NCBI GenBank assembly: GCA_963808815.1
Contig: CAWEGI010000019.1
Coordinates: 186,001-250,000 of the forward strand
DNA: 64,000 bases
Origin: DATBLE01 sp963808815
GTDB lineage: Bacteria; Actinomycetota; Thermoleophilia; Gaiellales; Gaiellaceae
Direction: 5' to 3'
Below the pieces are notes generated by a model. The model worked only from the letters and a program-made list of their open reading frames with translations, had not been told where the DNA came from and did no database searches. How positions within the stretch are numbered: the stretch's first letter is position 1; each line of letters starts with the position of its first letter. The translations under genes were made by a program, and so were the position numbers. Positions 50,071-58,865 of this stretch are shown one piece after another.

Positions 50071-50941
50071 TCAGCGCACCCGCAACGTGAACGGCGCGGT
50101 CAGGACGCGGCCGTTCACCTTGGACTGCAGGAAGAGCCGCCAGGTCCCGGGCACCGGAACGAGCACGCCGACGCTGAGCTTCCCCGGCGTCGACGAGGTT
50201 CCGGCGACGCTGGTGCCGCCGAGCAGGCTCGTGCAGCCGCTCGCGCCGGGGGCGCAGACGTGCGTGTGGAAGTAGTCCAGCGAGCCCCGCCGGAAGAAGA
50301 TCGCGTGCGCGAGCGCCCCGTACCAGGGCGTGAACCTGGCCGGCTTGCCGTTCGGGTCGGTGACCGTGACGGTCAGGAAGTTCGCCTGGATCGCCTTGCA
50401 GCGCCGGCCGGCCGTGCATCGTCGACGCGGAAGCCGTCGACCACGTCCGTGGGGCGGAACGGCGGCAGCGGCTGCCGGCGCGTCGGTGCCCGGCGACGCG
50501 GATCGTCCGGAAGAGCTGGAAGTTGCGCAGCGGCCCGCTGAGCTGCGGGTAGACGTCGACGACGATGCGGTACGTGCCGGGAGCCGGGAACGTGACCCGC
50601 TCGCTGGATCCGCCCGTTCGGCGCGATCGGCGGATGGCGGTGGACGATCGTCGCGAGGTCGTCGCGGACGATGATCAGGTGCACGCCCGTGTGCGGCCCG
50701 GCGCCGCGGCTGAAGTGCGACGAGCGGCCGGCCGTCCGGCTGGCGGATCGTGAACGCGACCGTCGTCGGCTTGCCGGGCGTCACCGGGCCGGACGGCTCG
50801 AAGCCGGTGAGCGTCGAACGTGCGGGCCGGCTGGATCGTCGGCGCCGCGGGCTGGGACGAGCCGGAGCCGCCGCAGGCGCTCAGGGCTCGCGACCGACAC
50901 GGCGACCGCGAGACAGGATCAGTGGGACGGAATGTCTTCAT
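50071..50941 (-). pseudogene. Lipoprotein of the copper cluster, several frame breaks
   Basis: Fragments read as a lipoprotein of about 285 residues: signal LAVAVSVAS and lipobox LSACGG, then TPGKPTTVAFTIRQPDGRPL, GVHLIIVRDDLATIVHRHPP, GTYRIVVDVYPQL, TVTVTDPNGKPARFTPWYGA and DYFHTHVCAPGASGC. Two similar halves with DDL...HRHPP and the HTH near a Cys suggest paired beta-sandwich domains able to bind metal through His residues. No exact family is named. It ends just before YcnI (27 bases) and overlaps the upstream membrane gene by 23 bases. Confidence 0.55.
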
Positions 50942-52024
50942 CGGGAGCCTCCAGCAGGTACGGATCGGGACGGGTCGGAAGATGGGTCACCGCCGTCGCC
51001 TTCTCTTGTGTTTGTTCCGCGCGGGCGGTCGTGCCGGCCGGCGCTGGCTGGACGGGAATCCGCTCGATCCCGACGGAGACCGAGAGCAGGGCGGTCGCCA
51101 TGCCCGCCACCACCGCGAGCAGCACCGCCAGCCGCGCGGCCGCCGCCGGCAGCGTCGAGATCACGTAGCCGTGCACGAACACGCCGAGCGAGCCGGCGCT
51201 GAAGGTTGCGGCGACGACGCCGATCCCGGCCGCGGCCCAGATGCGCAGCGAGCTCCAGCGGCGCCGCAGGGAGACGACGGCGACGGCGAGCAGCGCCGCG
51301 ACGACGCCCACCTCGACCCATTCGCCCGCCCCGCTGATCTCGTCGGCGGTCGCGAACGACGTGCTCGCCGCCAGCGCGCCGAAAGCCGCCAGTGCGCCCA
51401 GGACGACGAGCAGCCGGGCCCGGTCGCTTCGGGCAGCCGCCAGGCGGCACCCGCGCACTGGCCGCGGCCAGCACGACCGCGCCGACCGCCCACGGCCACG
51501 GCTCGGACGCGAGACGCGGACGACGGTGCCGGCGAGCGCGATTCGCCGCCCGTCCAGCTCGACCGGAATCGACCACCGGGCGACCGCGCCGGGACGAAGG
51601 TCGATCGGCGGAGCGAGGCGATGATCGTGCCAGCGCAACCCGTGGTCGCGGGACGCGAGCGACCAGAGACACGCCGTTGCCCGCGGAAGCGTGGATGAGC
51701 TTCGCGCCCGCGGCGGTGGGCGAGTGGCGATTGACCCACACGCCCCGGGAGTCGAAGCGGATCATCGGTTCCTGCAGGTCGCCCAGGACGACCAGCGTCG
51801 CCGCCGGATCGACCTCCAGCCGGAGCCCGCGGTCGCCGTCCACGATCGTGGGCCGGAAGGCGTGCAGCGCGCGCGTCGCCTGCGAAATCCGCAGCCGGAA
51901 GTCCAGCGCGACCGTCGGCGCGCCGGAATGCGCGGCGGCGGTGCCCGGAAACGCCAGGAAGCCGCCGATGACGATCAACACGCGGGCGGGGACGCGGAGC
52001 CCCCTCCACGGGCAGGTGGTGCAA
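50919..52024 (-). pseudogene. Secreted/membrane protein of the copper cluster, several frame breaks
   Basis: Assembles to about 365 residues: signal VLIVIGGFLAFPGTAAAHSG, a soluble part (VALDFRLRISQATRALHAFR, LEVDPAATLVVLGDLQEPMI, WHDHRLAPPIDLRPGAVARW, IPVELDGRRIALAGTVVRVS) and four to five C-terminal TM helices (LLVVLGALAAFGALAA, VEVGVVAALLAVAVVSL, IWAAAGIGVVAATFSAGSLG). The WHDHRL motif offers metal-binding His. TTG 52024 with GAGAGGAG upstream is the likely start. Frame changes are frequent after residue 110. Confidence 0.5.
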
Positions 52025-52041
52025 CGCTTCTCCTCTCGACC

Positions 52042-52060
52042 GCACCCCCTGTCGGGGTGC
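52042..52060. promoter_or_regulatory. GC-rich dyad GCACCCC-CTGTC-GGGGTGC, candidate metal-regulator site
   Basis: Perfect seven-base arms, 18 bases before the start of the copper-cluster gene and just after the stop of the gene upstream. C-run/G-run dyads of this kind resemble CsoR-type copper operators; it may equally be a terminator for the upstream gene. No regulator gene is visible nearby. Confidence 0.4.
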
Positions 52061-52067
52061 ACAAGGG

Positions 52068-52660
52068 CTAGGCCGGAGAGAAAGCGGGTGGTGCGCGCAG
52101 CGCCCCGTGCAGCGCGAGCGGCCGGGCGCGCCGGCGCTCGCCCGGAGCCGTGCTCCAGGCGGGCGCCACGATCCGACGCTCGGGCCGGAGACGCTTCTCG
52201 GCGAGCAGGGCGCGAACGGCCTGCCGGCCCAGTCGCGCAAGGAAGGCGAGCGCAGCTGCACTCGCGGTCACGACGACCAGGACCCCGAGCCATCTTCCGT
52301 CCGTGACGGATACGAGCGAGAGGGAGTGGGCGGCGACGCTGTGCTCGATGGTCTCCTGCACGAGCAGGAAGGCGAGCCCCGGACATGGCCAACCGGATCG
52401 CGGACTGGTCGAAGGAACGACCGGCCCCCAGGCACGGCAGGCGGAAGTCACGGTGGAGGAGCCCGAAGAGGACGAGTCCGACGACGCCCGGCGACCGCCG
52501 CCAGCGACAGTCCGGCGATCAGCCGGCTCGTACCAGCTCAGGTAGCCGTGAACGCTCGTCGGCCGGGGAGAACGGCCTGGTAGAGCGCGATGTGCCCGGC
52601 CAGCGCGCAGACGGCGGCGGCCAGGATTCGCCCGAGCACGCCGATGAATCGTGACCGCAC
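52068..52660 (-). pseudogene. Multi-pass membrane protein heading the copper cluster, frame-broken
   Basis: About 195 residues when frames are joined: RSRFIGVLGRILAAAVCALA, GHIALYQAVLP, then further broken helices, and LAFLLVQETIEHSVAAHSLS, LVSVTDGRWLGVLVVVTASA, LAFLARLGRQAVRALLAEKR. The HIALYQ and QETIEHS segments put His and Glu in membrane helices. The basic C-terminal tail may be cytoplasmic. No family name is offered. It is the most upstream gene of the leftward copper cluster. Confidence 0.45.
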
Positions 52661-52783
52661 GACCTGAAGGAGCGTGCTCCGAGGCCGTCGGCGCAAATGA
52701 CAACGGTCTCGAGCGGCGCGTGCAGTCGATGATTTCGCGACGATCGCGGCGTCTACACGACGACATCGAGACGGAGGTGCGAG

Positions 52784-53347
52784 ATGGGCGAGCTACACGT
52801 ACACGAGTTCATCAGCCTCGACGGTGTGATCGACGCGCCGACGTGGACGTTCGAGTACGGCTTCGATCCGAAGATGGGAGAGGCGATCGGCGCGGTCACC
52901 GAGCGCTGCCGGGGGATCCTGCTGGGACGGACGACCTACGAGATGTTCGAGCCGGCCTGGTCGACACGGACCGTGGAGGACGATCCCGGGGCTCCGTTCT
53001 TCAACGAAACCACCAAGTACGTCGTCTCCGGGACGCTGACCGAGACGACGTGGCGGAACTCCGAGGTCGTCGGGCCGTACGACCCCGACGCGATCCGCGG
53101 GCTGAAGGACGAGGTCGGAGATCTCTACGTCTCGGGCAGCGGCACGCTCGTCCGGGCGATGCTCGAGGACGGCCTTGTCGACGAGCTGCACCTGTTCGTC
53201 TACCCGCTCACCCGCGGGGCAGGCCCGCGGCTCTTCCCCGAGGACGCCGCGCCCGGCAAGCTCTCGCTCGCCGCCAACGAGTCGTACGAGAACGGCGTGA
53301 CCTACCTGGCCTATCGACCGCTCGCAGCCGCCGAGCAGACCGTTTAG
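52784..53347 (+). CDS. RibD C-terminal/dihydrofolate reductase-like protein
   Basis: A 187-residue RibD_C-domain protein: HVHEFISLDGVIDAPTWTFE at the start, GILLGRTTYEMFEPAW near residue 45, YVVSGTLTETTWRNSEVV and DLYVSGSGTLVRAMLEDGLV, then DELHLFVYPLTRGAGPRLF. NADPH-dependent reductase of unknown substrate; this stand-alone type is common in actinobacteria and is not a riboflavin enzyme by context. GGAGG stands before the ATG. Confidence 0.87.
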   Translation: MGELHVHEFISLDGVIDAPTWTFEYGFDPKMGEAIGAVTERCRGILLGRTTYEMFEPAWSTRTVEDDPGAPFFNETTKYVVSGTLTETTWRNSEVVGPYDPDAIRGLKDEVGDLYVSGSGTLVRAMLEDGLVDELHLFVYPLTRGAGPRLFPEDAAPGKLSLAANESYENGVTYLAYRPLAAAEQTV

Positions 53348-53439
53348 CGAGCCGCCGAACTGGTCACTCCTCTCCTGAAAACCGAGGAGCCCTCGCGTCC
53401 GTACCGCCGGACCGAGGGAATCTACACAGGGGGGCAGGC

Positions 53440-54375
53440 ATGTTTCGCATCATCACGACGGTCGGTGCGCTGCTGGCCGCCGTCGCAGTCCTCAGCGCGG
53501 GCTCGCCGGCCGCGCCGGAGAAGGGGCCGTTTCCCGACCTGATCCAGCTGCCGACCGGCTTCCGGCCGGAGGGCATCGAGGTCGGCAGGGGAACCACGTT
53601 CTACGCGGGGTCCGTCGGGAACGGCGCGATCTACCGTGGCGACCTCCGCACCGGCAACGGCGCGATCCTCGTCCCCGGAGCTGCCGGCAAGGCGGCCACC
53701 GGGATCGAGCTCGACAGCCGCAACCGGCTCTTCGTCGCCGGGGCGGGGACGGGCACCGCGACCGTCTACAACGCGGGCACGGGTGCGCTCGTCCGCACGT
53801 ACACCCTGGGCACGGCGCCGACGTTCATCAACGACGTCGTGGTCACGCAGACGGCCGCGTACTTCACCGACTCGCAGAAGCCGGTGCTCTACCGCGTGCC
53901 CATCGCACCGACGGGCGCGCTCGGCAACGCGCAGACGATCGATCTCCGCGGCGACTACGCGCACGTCGACGGGCAGTTCAACCTGAACGGCATCGACGCG
54001 ACGCCGAGCGGGAAGACGCTGATCGCGGTTCAATCGGTCAACGGTCGGCTCTACCGGATCGATCCGGCGAGCGGGATCGCGAAGACGATCTCGCTCGGAT
54101 CCGGGAGCGTCCCGAACGGCGACGGCATCCTTCTCACGGGCAACACGCTCTACGTCGTCCAGAACCAGCTGAACCGCGTCGCCGTGATCGCGCTCGGCTT
54201 CGGCCTCTCCAATGGGCGGATCGTCGCCCTTCTCACCGACTCCGATTTCTCGGTGCCGACGACGATCGACGCTTTCGGCCCATGGCTCTACGCCGTGAAC
54301 GCGCGTTTCGGCCAGCCGAGCCCGGAGACGCTGACCTACGAGGTCGTCCAGCTCCGTAAGCCGAGGGGCCGCTAG
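53440..54375 (+). CDS. Secreted beta-propeller (SMP-30/NHL-like) protein
   Basis: A 311-residue protein with a Sec signal (residues 1-23, TTVGALLAAVAVLSAGSPAA) followed by six or so blades of a beta-propeller. Repeated blade elements include FRPEGIEVGRGTTFYAGSVG, ATGIELDSRNRLFVAGAGTG, FINDVVVTQTAAYFTDSQKP and NLNGIDATPSGKTLIAVQSV. Such proteins are sugar-lactonase-like enzymes or scaffolds; metal-binding residues are not clear enough to claim activity. ACAGGGGGG precedes ATG 53440. It converges with the YcaQ remnant. Confidence 0.8.
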   Translation: MFRIITTVGALLAAVAVLSAGSPAAPEKGPFPDLIQLPTGFRPEGIEVGRGTTFYAGSVGNGAIYRGDLRTGNGAILVPGAAGKAATGIELDSRNRLFVAGAGTGTATVYNAGTGALVRTYTLGTAPTFINDVVVTQTAAYFTDSQKPVLYRVPIAPTGALGNAQTIDLRGDYAHVDGQFNLNGIDATPSGKTLIAVQSVNGRLYRIDPASGIAKTISLGSGSVPNGDGILLTGNTLYVVQNQLNRVAVIALGFGLSNGRIVALLTDSDFSVPTTIDAFGPWLYAVNARFGQPSPETLTYEVVQLRKPRGR

Positions 54376-54957
54376 CGCCGCGTCCCCTCGACGGCGTCCA
54401 GGCCGAGCAACGAGGCCAGGTCCTCGAGTTCGGCCTGGACGGCCTTCGTGATCGTGCGTGTGAATTTCACGTTCTCGTGGATCGCGTTCACCTGCGGCAC
54501 GGAGGCTTTGCGGTCGGCGGCGGCGTCGAGCTTCCCCACTAGCCGGTCGTCGTGGAGGATCGCATGGTGAAGTAACCCCAGCGGCGACCACGCAGGTGTC
54601 GGGGATGCCCTCCGAGACATCCGTCCCGACTTGCGCGTTCCGTCCCACGGGGGCCAGTCGGTCGCGCCGGCGAGGTGCAGGGCAGGTCGCTCATCGGGCG
54701 GATGTACGCGTCGAGCTCGAACAGGCTGCGGTCCTGCTCCAGGGCCTGCTTGACCTGAGCGGAGTCGTAGGCCGAGCCGAGGCGGCTCCCGGCGACGAGA
54801 TCGGCGCTGGGCGCGATCGCGCGGTCGGGTCGATCTGGAGCAGGGTCAGTCGCCGGACGACCTCAAGCAGGTCGCGCGGCCCCGGGGCGTCGAGCAGCTG
54901 CGCGGGCACGGCGATGCGCCGCGCCTGCGCCCTGGTCAATCGGTGAGGAGTTGCCAC
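54372..54957 (-). pseudogene. Internally deleted YcaQ-type winged-helix DNA glycosylase remnant
   Basis: The N-terminal part (HRLTRAQARRIAVPAQLLD, RDLLEVVRRLTLLQIDPTA, ALEQDRSLFELDAYIRPMSD) and the C-terminal part (LLHHAILHDDRLVGKLDAAA, DRKASVPQVNAIHENVKFTR) of a YcaQ/AlkX-family winged-helix protein are both recognisable, but the family is about 370-400 residues and only about 190 codons fit here. The middle half is missing and the frame changes at least twice, so this is a real remnant rather than a simple base error. The intact family removes interstrand cross-linked bases. Confidence 0.65.
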
Positions 54958-55391
54958 CTCACACGGCCCCTTTCGTCGTAGCGCGGGAGGTCGTCCTCCG
55001 GAACCTCCTCCCAGGGCGCACGCGACCCGATGAATGTGTGGAACTCGGGCCGGATGCCGGGGTCGCCGTCGAGTGCGCCGAATCGGACTGCGATCTCCTC
55101 GCCTTCCGGCCACTCGTTGCCGAACAGGCTGGAGCCGCAGACCGAGCAGAACGCCTTCACGCGACCGTCACCGGGCCGGTAGACGCGGATCAGCTCCTCC
55201 CCGGCGAGCAGGCGGAATCCCTCGCGCGGTACGCGGCCCTGTGTCCCGCCGAAAGCACCCGAGTGCTTCCGGCAGCGCGAGCAGTGGCAGTGGTTGGCCC
55301 AGACGAAAGGAGCCGTCACCTCGAAGCGGACGCCGCCGCAAAGGCATGAACCCGGGAGCGGGTTGTCGGGGCTGGGAGGCGGCGCGGCCAC
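54936..55391 (-). CDS. GFA family (glutathione-dependent formaldehyde-activating type) protein
   Basis: A 151-residue zinc protein. The Cys pattern CLCGGVRFE near residue 16, CHCSRCRKHSG near residue 35 and CSVCGSSLFG near residue 82 defines the GFA fold. Most members are of unknown activity; formaldehyde processing is shown only for the founding protein. Its stop overlaps the start of the YcaQ remnant by 22 bases, and it starts with GTG just after the VOC gene with GGGAAG upstream. Confidence 0.9.
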   Translation of the reverse strand: MAAPPPSPDNPLPGSCLCGGVRFEVTAPFVWANHCHCSRCRKHSGAFGGTQGRVPREGFRLLAGEELIRVYRPGDGRVKAFCSVCGSSLFGNEWPEGEEIAVRFGALDGDPGIRPEFHTFIGSRAPWEEVPEDDLPRYDERGRVRWQLLTD

Positions 55392-55392
55392 G

Positions 55393-56025
55393 TCAGCTTC
55401 CCTCGTCCGGCTCGGTCGCCGAGACCTCGGCCGGATGCGACTTCGCGTAGGGATCCCGGGGCGCGCGGTCCTCCGACAGCGACTCGCGCGACTTCACGAC
55501 GAGCCGCTCGATCGCGTCGGCCAGGTGCACCGGCGCGATGTTGTAGTCGCCGCTCGCGACCCTGATCCGGTGCGCCTCGAGCAGCACTTCCGCGTGGCTG
55601 AACCCGGCCGGCGGCTCGAAGCGGTACGACGCCAGCTCGATCAGCTGCCCGAGCGGGTCGGTGAAGTAGATCGAGTCCATGAAGCCCCGGTCCTTGACGC
55701 CGCTGTGCCTGACCCCGCGTTCGTCGAGCCGCTCGACGGTTTGGGCGAACGTCGCCTGCGAGAGCGCGAATGCGAGGTGGTGGACGCAGCCCGGATCGGT
55801 CGGGTTGCGCGTCGGGTCGGGCTCGCGCTCCTCGTTCGTGAAGACGGTGATCAGGCGGCCGTCGCCGGGATCGAAGTACAGGTGGCTCTCCGACTCGTTG
55901 TCGAGGTTGGGCTGCTCGAACACGAAGGGCATGCCCAGCAGCCCCTCCCAGAAGTCGATTGACGTCTGCCGGTCGGCGCCGACCAGCGTGATGTGATGGA
56001 CACCCTGGCTCTGGATCTTCCGCAC
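55393..56025 (-). CDS. VOC-fold ring-cleaving dioxygenase-like protein
   Basis: A 210-residue protein with two VOC modules. Iron ligands of extradiol-type members are present: His in GVHHITLVG near residue 10, His in GCVHHLAFAL near residue 82, and Glu in PLGQLIELASYRF near residue 130. It resembles the single-domain extradiol dioxygenase/glyoxalase proteins of actinobacteria. Substrate unknown. GTG 56025 with GGTAGG upstream is preferred to the first in-frame start. Operon order on this strand: VOC, GFA, YcaQ remnant. Confidence 0.8.
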   Translation of the reverse strand: MRKIQSQGVHHITLVGADRQTSIDFWEGLLGMPFVFEQPNLDNESESHLYFDPGDGRLITVFTNEEREPDPTRNPTDPGCVHHLAFALSQATFAQTVERLDERGVRHSGVKDRGFMDSIYFTDPLGQLIELASYRFEPPAGFSHAEVLLEAHRIRVASGDYNIAPVHLADAIERLVVKSRESLSEDRAPRDPYAKSHPAEVSATEPDEGS

Positions 56026-56075
56026 GACGCTCAACCTACCGCCTACCACCGCTAGGCTCGCAGGGTGGCCCGGAC

Positions 56076-56726
56076 ATGAGCGCCCTCGTCCACCGCGAGC
56101 GGCCGGCCGCCGGCGAGCCGGACGGCCTACTGGTCCTCCACCACGGCCGCGGGGCCGACGAGCAGGATCTGCTCGGGCTCGCCGACGTCCTCGACCCGGA
56201 GCGGCGCCTGCACGTCGTCACTCCGCGCGCGCCGCTGGTGATCCCCGGCTGGCCCGGCTACCACTGGTACGTCGTTCCCCGGGTGGGCTTCCCCGATCCG
56301 GAGACCTTCCACGCCGCGTTCACGGCGCTCGCCGAGTTCCACGACGAGCTCTGGGAGCGCACCGGCCTGACGCCGGACCGGACCGTCCTCGGAGGGTTCT
56401 CGATGGGCTCGGTGATGAGCTACTCGCTCGGGCTGGCCGCCGAGCGGCCGCCGCCTGCCGGCATCCTCGCGTTCTCCGGGTTCGTTCCGACGGTCGAGGG
56501 CTGGGAGCCGCACCTGGCCGATCGCAAGGCCACCCGCGCCTTCATCGCCCACGGCCGCACCGACCCGATCATGGACGTCGCATTCGCCCGCCGCGCCCGC
56601 CAGCTGCTCGAGGTCGGCGGACTCGACGTCGTCTACCACGAGTCCGACGCCGCTCACACGATCGACCCCGCGCACCTCCCGGCGGCCGCGGACTGGCTCT
56701 CGAGCGTGATACCCCGGGCCGCCTAG
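56076..56726 (+). CDS. Alpha/beta hydrolase, carboxylesterase/phospholipase family
   Basis: A 216-residue serine hydrolase. LLVLHHGRGADEQDLLGLAD gives the oxyanion region, GGFSMGSVMSYSLGL the nucleophile Ser, GRTDPIMDV the Asp and ESDAAHTIDP the His. This matches the short YpfH/EstB-like carboxylesterases. It is divergent from the VOC gene (about 50 bases between starts) and converges with the next gene. Confidence 0.88.
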   Translation: MSALVHRERPAAGEPDGLLVLHHGRGADEQDLLGLADVLDPERRLHVVTPRAPLVIPGWPGYHWYVVPRVGFPDPETFHAAFTALAEFHDELWERTGLTPDRTVLGGFSMGSVMSYSLGLAAERPPPAGILAFSGFVPTVEGWEPHLADRKATRAFIAHGRTDPIMDVAFARRARQLLEVGGLDVVYHESDAAHTIDPAHLPAAADWLSSVIPRAA

Positions 56727-56737
56727 GCGGCAGAGTT

Positions 56738-57784
56738 CTAGACGTCCGCGATCAGCCCGAAGGCCAGAAGGGCGTCGCTGAGCTGGCTGCCCGGTACGAA
56801 CTCGGCGGAGTGGGCCCAGAGCCCCTTGATCTGCGCGACCTTGGCGTTCGAGTTCTTCGCCTTGATCTGCTTGTAGAGCTTCCCCGACTGGTTCGTCGCC
56901 TGGTTGCCGACAACCGTGTCGTGGCTGCTCCAGTAGAGCCTGAGCGGGAACGGAAGGCGGGCGAGCTGGTCGACGTAGTTGAGTGGGCTGCGCTCGTTCC
57001 AGAGCGCCTGCTTGCGCGGGAGCTTGCTGAGGAGCTCGGCGATCGTCATGTGCCGCTTCAGCCTTGCGTTGAAGAAGGTGGCGCCCTGGCGGAAGCCGCG
57101 GACCGAGGCCGGCTTCGCGTTGATCTCCTCGATCATGCGGGCCGCGACCCCGGCCGGGTCGGAGCCGTGCGCCGGAGTCAGATTGGTGAGATAGGAGCAC
57201 TGCGTGGCGAGGTCGCAGGGCGAGTCGAAGGCGCCTGCGCCGGCCAGCCTGCCGGTACCCCCGGAAAGCGACTTGGGGTAGCGGGCCGCGAGCAGAAGCG
57301 TTTCCTGTCCGCCCATGCTGCTGCCCAGCACGTAGATTCGCTCGAGGTCGATCGGGAGCCAGGGGAGCGTCGCCGTGACGATCTTCGGCATCCGGGCCAG
57401 GTCGTCGATCCAGCGCTTGTAGCCGTAGGTGAACAGGCTCGGGTCGGCGGCCGGCTGGTCGAACGTGTTGCTCGCCTTGTCATGGGCGCGGCTGAGCCCG
57501 TCCGGGCAGACGAGCGCGAACGGGCCGTCGGCGGGTAGGTCCCGCCAGTAGTGGGCCGCGTTCCCCCAGCCGAAGTTGTTGCGCCCGTGGGGTGAGATCA
57601 CGAGCGGGAGCGGGCGCGGATGGTGCGCGGGGCCCCAGCCGCTCGGCAGGACGATCACCGCTTCGCGGACGGTCTTGTCGTCCCAGGCCAGGTAGGGAAC
57701 CGTGTAGGCGCGCGTGCGAGAGTACGGCCAGTGCGGGTGATAGGGGATGGTCGGGACGAGGACGTCGAGCGGGGTCGGCGGCAT
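56738..57784 (-). CDS. Alpha/beta hydrolase, prolyl-oligopeptidase/esterase type
   Basis: A 348-residue protein: PLVISPHGRNNFGWGNAAHY (oxyanion HG), LERIYVLGSSMGGQETLLLA with nucleophile Ser in GSSMGG, an Asp in LYWSSHDTVVG and a C-terminal KGLWAHSAEF with the likely catalytic His. There is no clear signal peptide. The stop of the upstream peptidase-like gene shares its last base with the first base of the ATG, so the two are coupled. Confidence 0.78.
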   Translation of the reverse strand: MPPTPLDVLVPTIPYHPHWPYSRTRAYTVPYLAWDDKTVREAVIVLPSGWGPAHHPRPLPLVISPHGRNNFGWGNAAHYWRDLPADGPFALVCPDGLSRAHDKASNTFDQPAADPSLFTYGYKRWIDDLARMPKIVTATLPWLPIDLERIYVLGSSMGGQETLLLAARYPKSLSGGTGRLAGAGAFDSPCDLATQCSYLTNLTPAHGSDPAGVAARMIEEINAKPASVRGFRQGATFFNARLKRHMTIAELLSKLPRKQALWNERSPLNYVDQLARLPFPLRLYWSSHDTVVGNQATNQSGKLYKQIKAKNSNAKVAQIKGLWAHSAEFVPGSQLSDALLAFGLIADV

Positions 57785-58650
57785 CAGACGTCTCGCGCCT
57801 GGTTGACGAGGTTGAGGACGAGGTGGCCGCGGGAGGCGTTGCCGCGGATGTCGGCCGCCTCCACGTCCAGCCGGTAGTCGCCGTCGGGGAACGGGCTCGT
57901 GTCGAAGCCCCGCGCGACCCAGAAGCGGAACAGCCCCGGCTTGTTCGGCTTGTTCTGCCGCGTCCCAGGCGCGTAGACGTTGCCGAAGTGCACGTCGCTG
58001 GCCGGCTTGCCGGCGATCTTCGGGACGAACGAGCGGCGGAAGTCCGACGAGATCCGCCAGGGGACGTAGGCATGCGCGTTGCGGACGAGGCGCCAGCGCA
58101 CCAGCGCCGGTGTGACGGGCATGCCGTGCCAGGGCGTCTGCGGCGCCGAGATCGGCGGCCGGTCGAACGTCTCCACGATCAGGTCTATGCGTCCGAAGAT
58201 CTCGTCCAGCGGGCGTGAGCAGAGGACCCGCGAGACGACCGGCTCTCCGTAATCCTCGTACGGCGTCATCGCGCCCGGCCGGAGCGGATTCCAGTAGGCG
58301 TCGCCGCGTCGCTCTGCGAGGTGCACGTGGCCCCAGGTCTTTGCGATGTGTCCGAGCAGCGCTCCCTTGCGGACGCGCGCGCCGTCGGCCACCGCGGGCA
58401 CGACGTGCCAGTACCCGTGCTCGCGCTGACCCTCGACCTCGATCACGGTGATGTTCTGCCCGTCGATCGAGACACGGCCGCCCTTGACGGCGTAGACGGC
58501 GGTGCCGTCGAGGGCGCTGACGTCGACCCCGAAGTGGAAGGACTTGCCGCCGCCGTCGCCGATGCGCGGGTCCCCGAACAGGCCGCGCACCGGGTGCTGC
58601 CGGTCGAAGGGCTTGATCGGCCACGGGTGAGCGTCCCCGCTCGGCGACAC
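57784..58650 (-). CDS. M23-like peptidase-fold protein
   Basis: A 288-residue protein whose first half is a LytM/M23 fold: GGGKSFHFGVDVSALDGTAV, VYAVKGGRVSIDGQNI, REHGYWHVVPAV, GHIAKTWGHVHLAER. The zinc His-x(n)-Asp of FHFGVD and HVHL are present, so peptidoglycan endopeptidase activity is possible. The second half is a beta-rich domain (FRFWVARGFDTSPFPDGDYR) like a secreted carbohydrate or wall-binding module. The start is uncertain: GTG 58650 is used, but the frame is open for another 140 codons upstream. No clear signal peptide in this form. Confidence 0.65.
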   Translation of the reverse strand: MSPSGDAHPWPIKPFDRQHPVRGLFGDPRIGDGGGKSFHFGVDVSALDGTAVYAVKGGRVSIDGQNITVIEVEGQREHGYWHVVPAVADGARVRKGALLGHIAKTWGHVHLAERRGDAYWNPLRPGAMTPYEDYGEPVVSRVLCSRPLDEIFGRIDLIVETFDRPPISAPQTPWHGMPVTPALVRWRLVRNAHAYVPWRISSDFRRSFVPKIAGKPASDVHFGNVYAPGTRQNKPNKPGLFRFWVARGFDTSPFPDGDYRLDVEAADIRGNASRGHLVLNLVNQARDV

Positions 58651-58865
58651 GATGCCGGAACCGTAACGGCTCCCGGCGCGGCGTGCGGCCGGCCGGTTGA
58701 CAGCCCGGACGACTAGGGGAAGGATCGCGCTGAGCCGGATCGCCGGCAACCGTCGACAGAGGGGGCGTTCGATGCCACCAAGTGAACTGAGCTCGGCTGC
58801 GAAGCATCCGAAGACAAGGGTCTCGGGCTCCGTGCTGCAGTCGACCGACGAGGAGTCGTAGCCCG

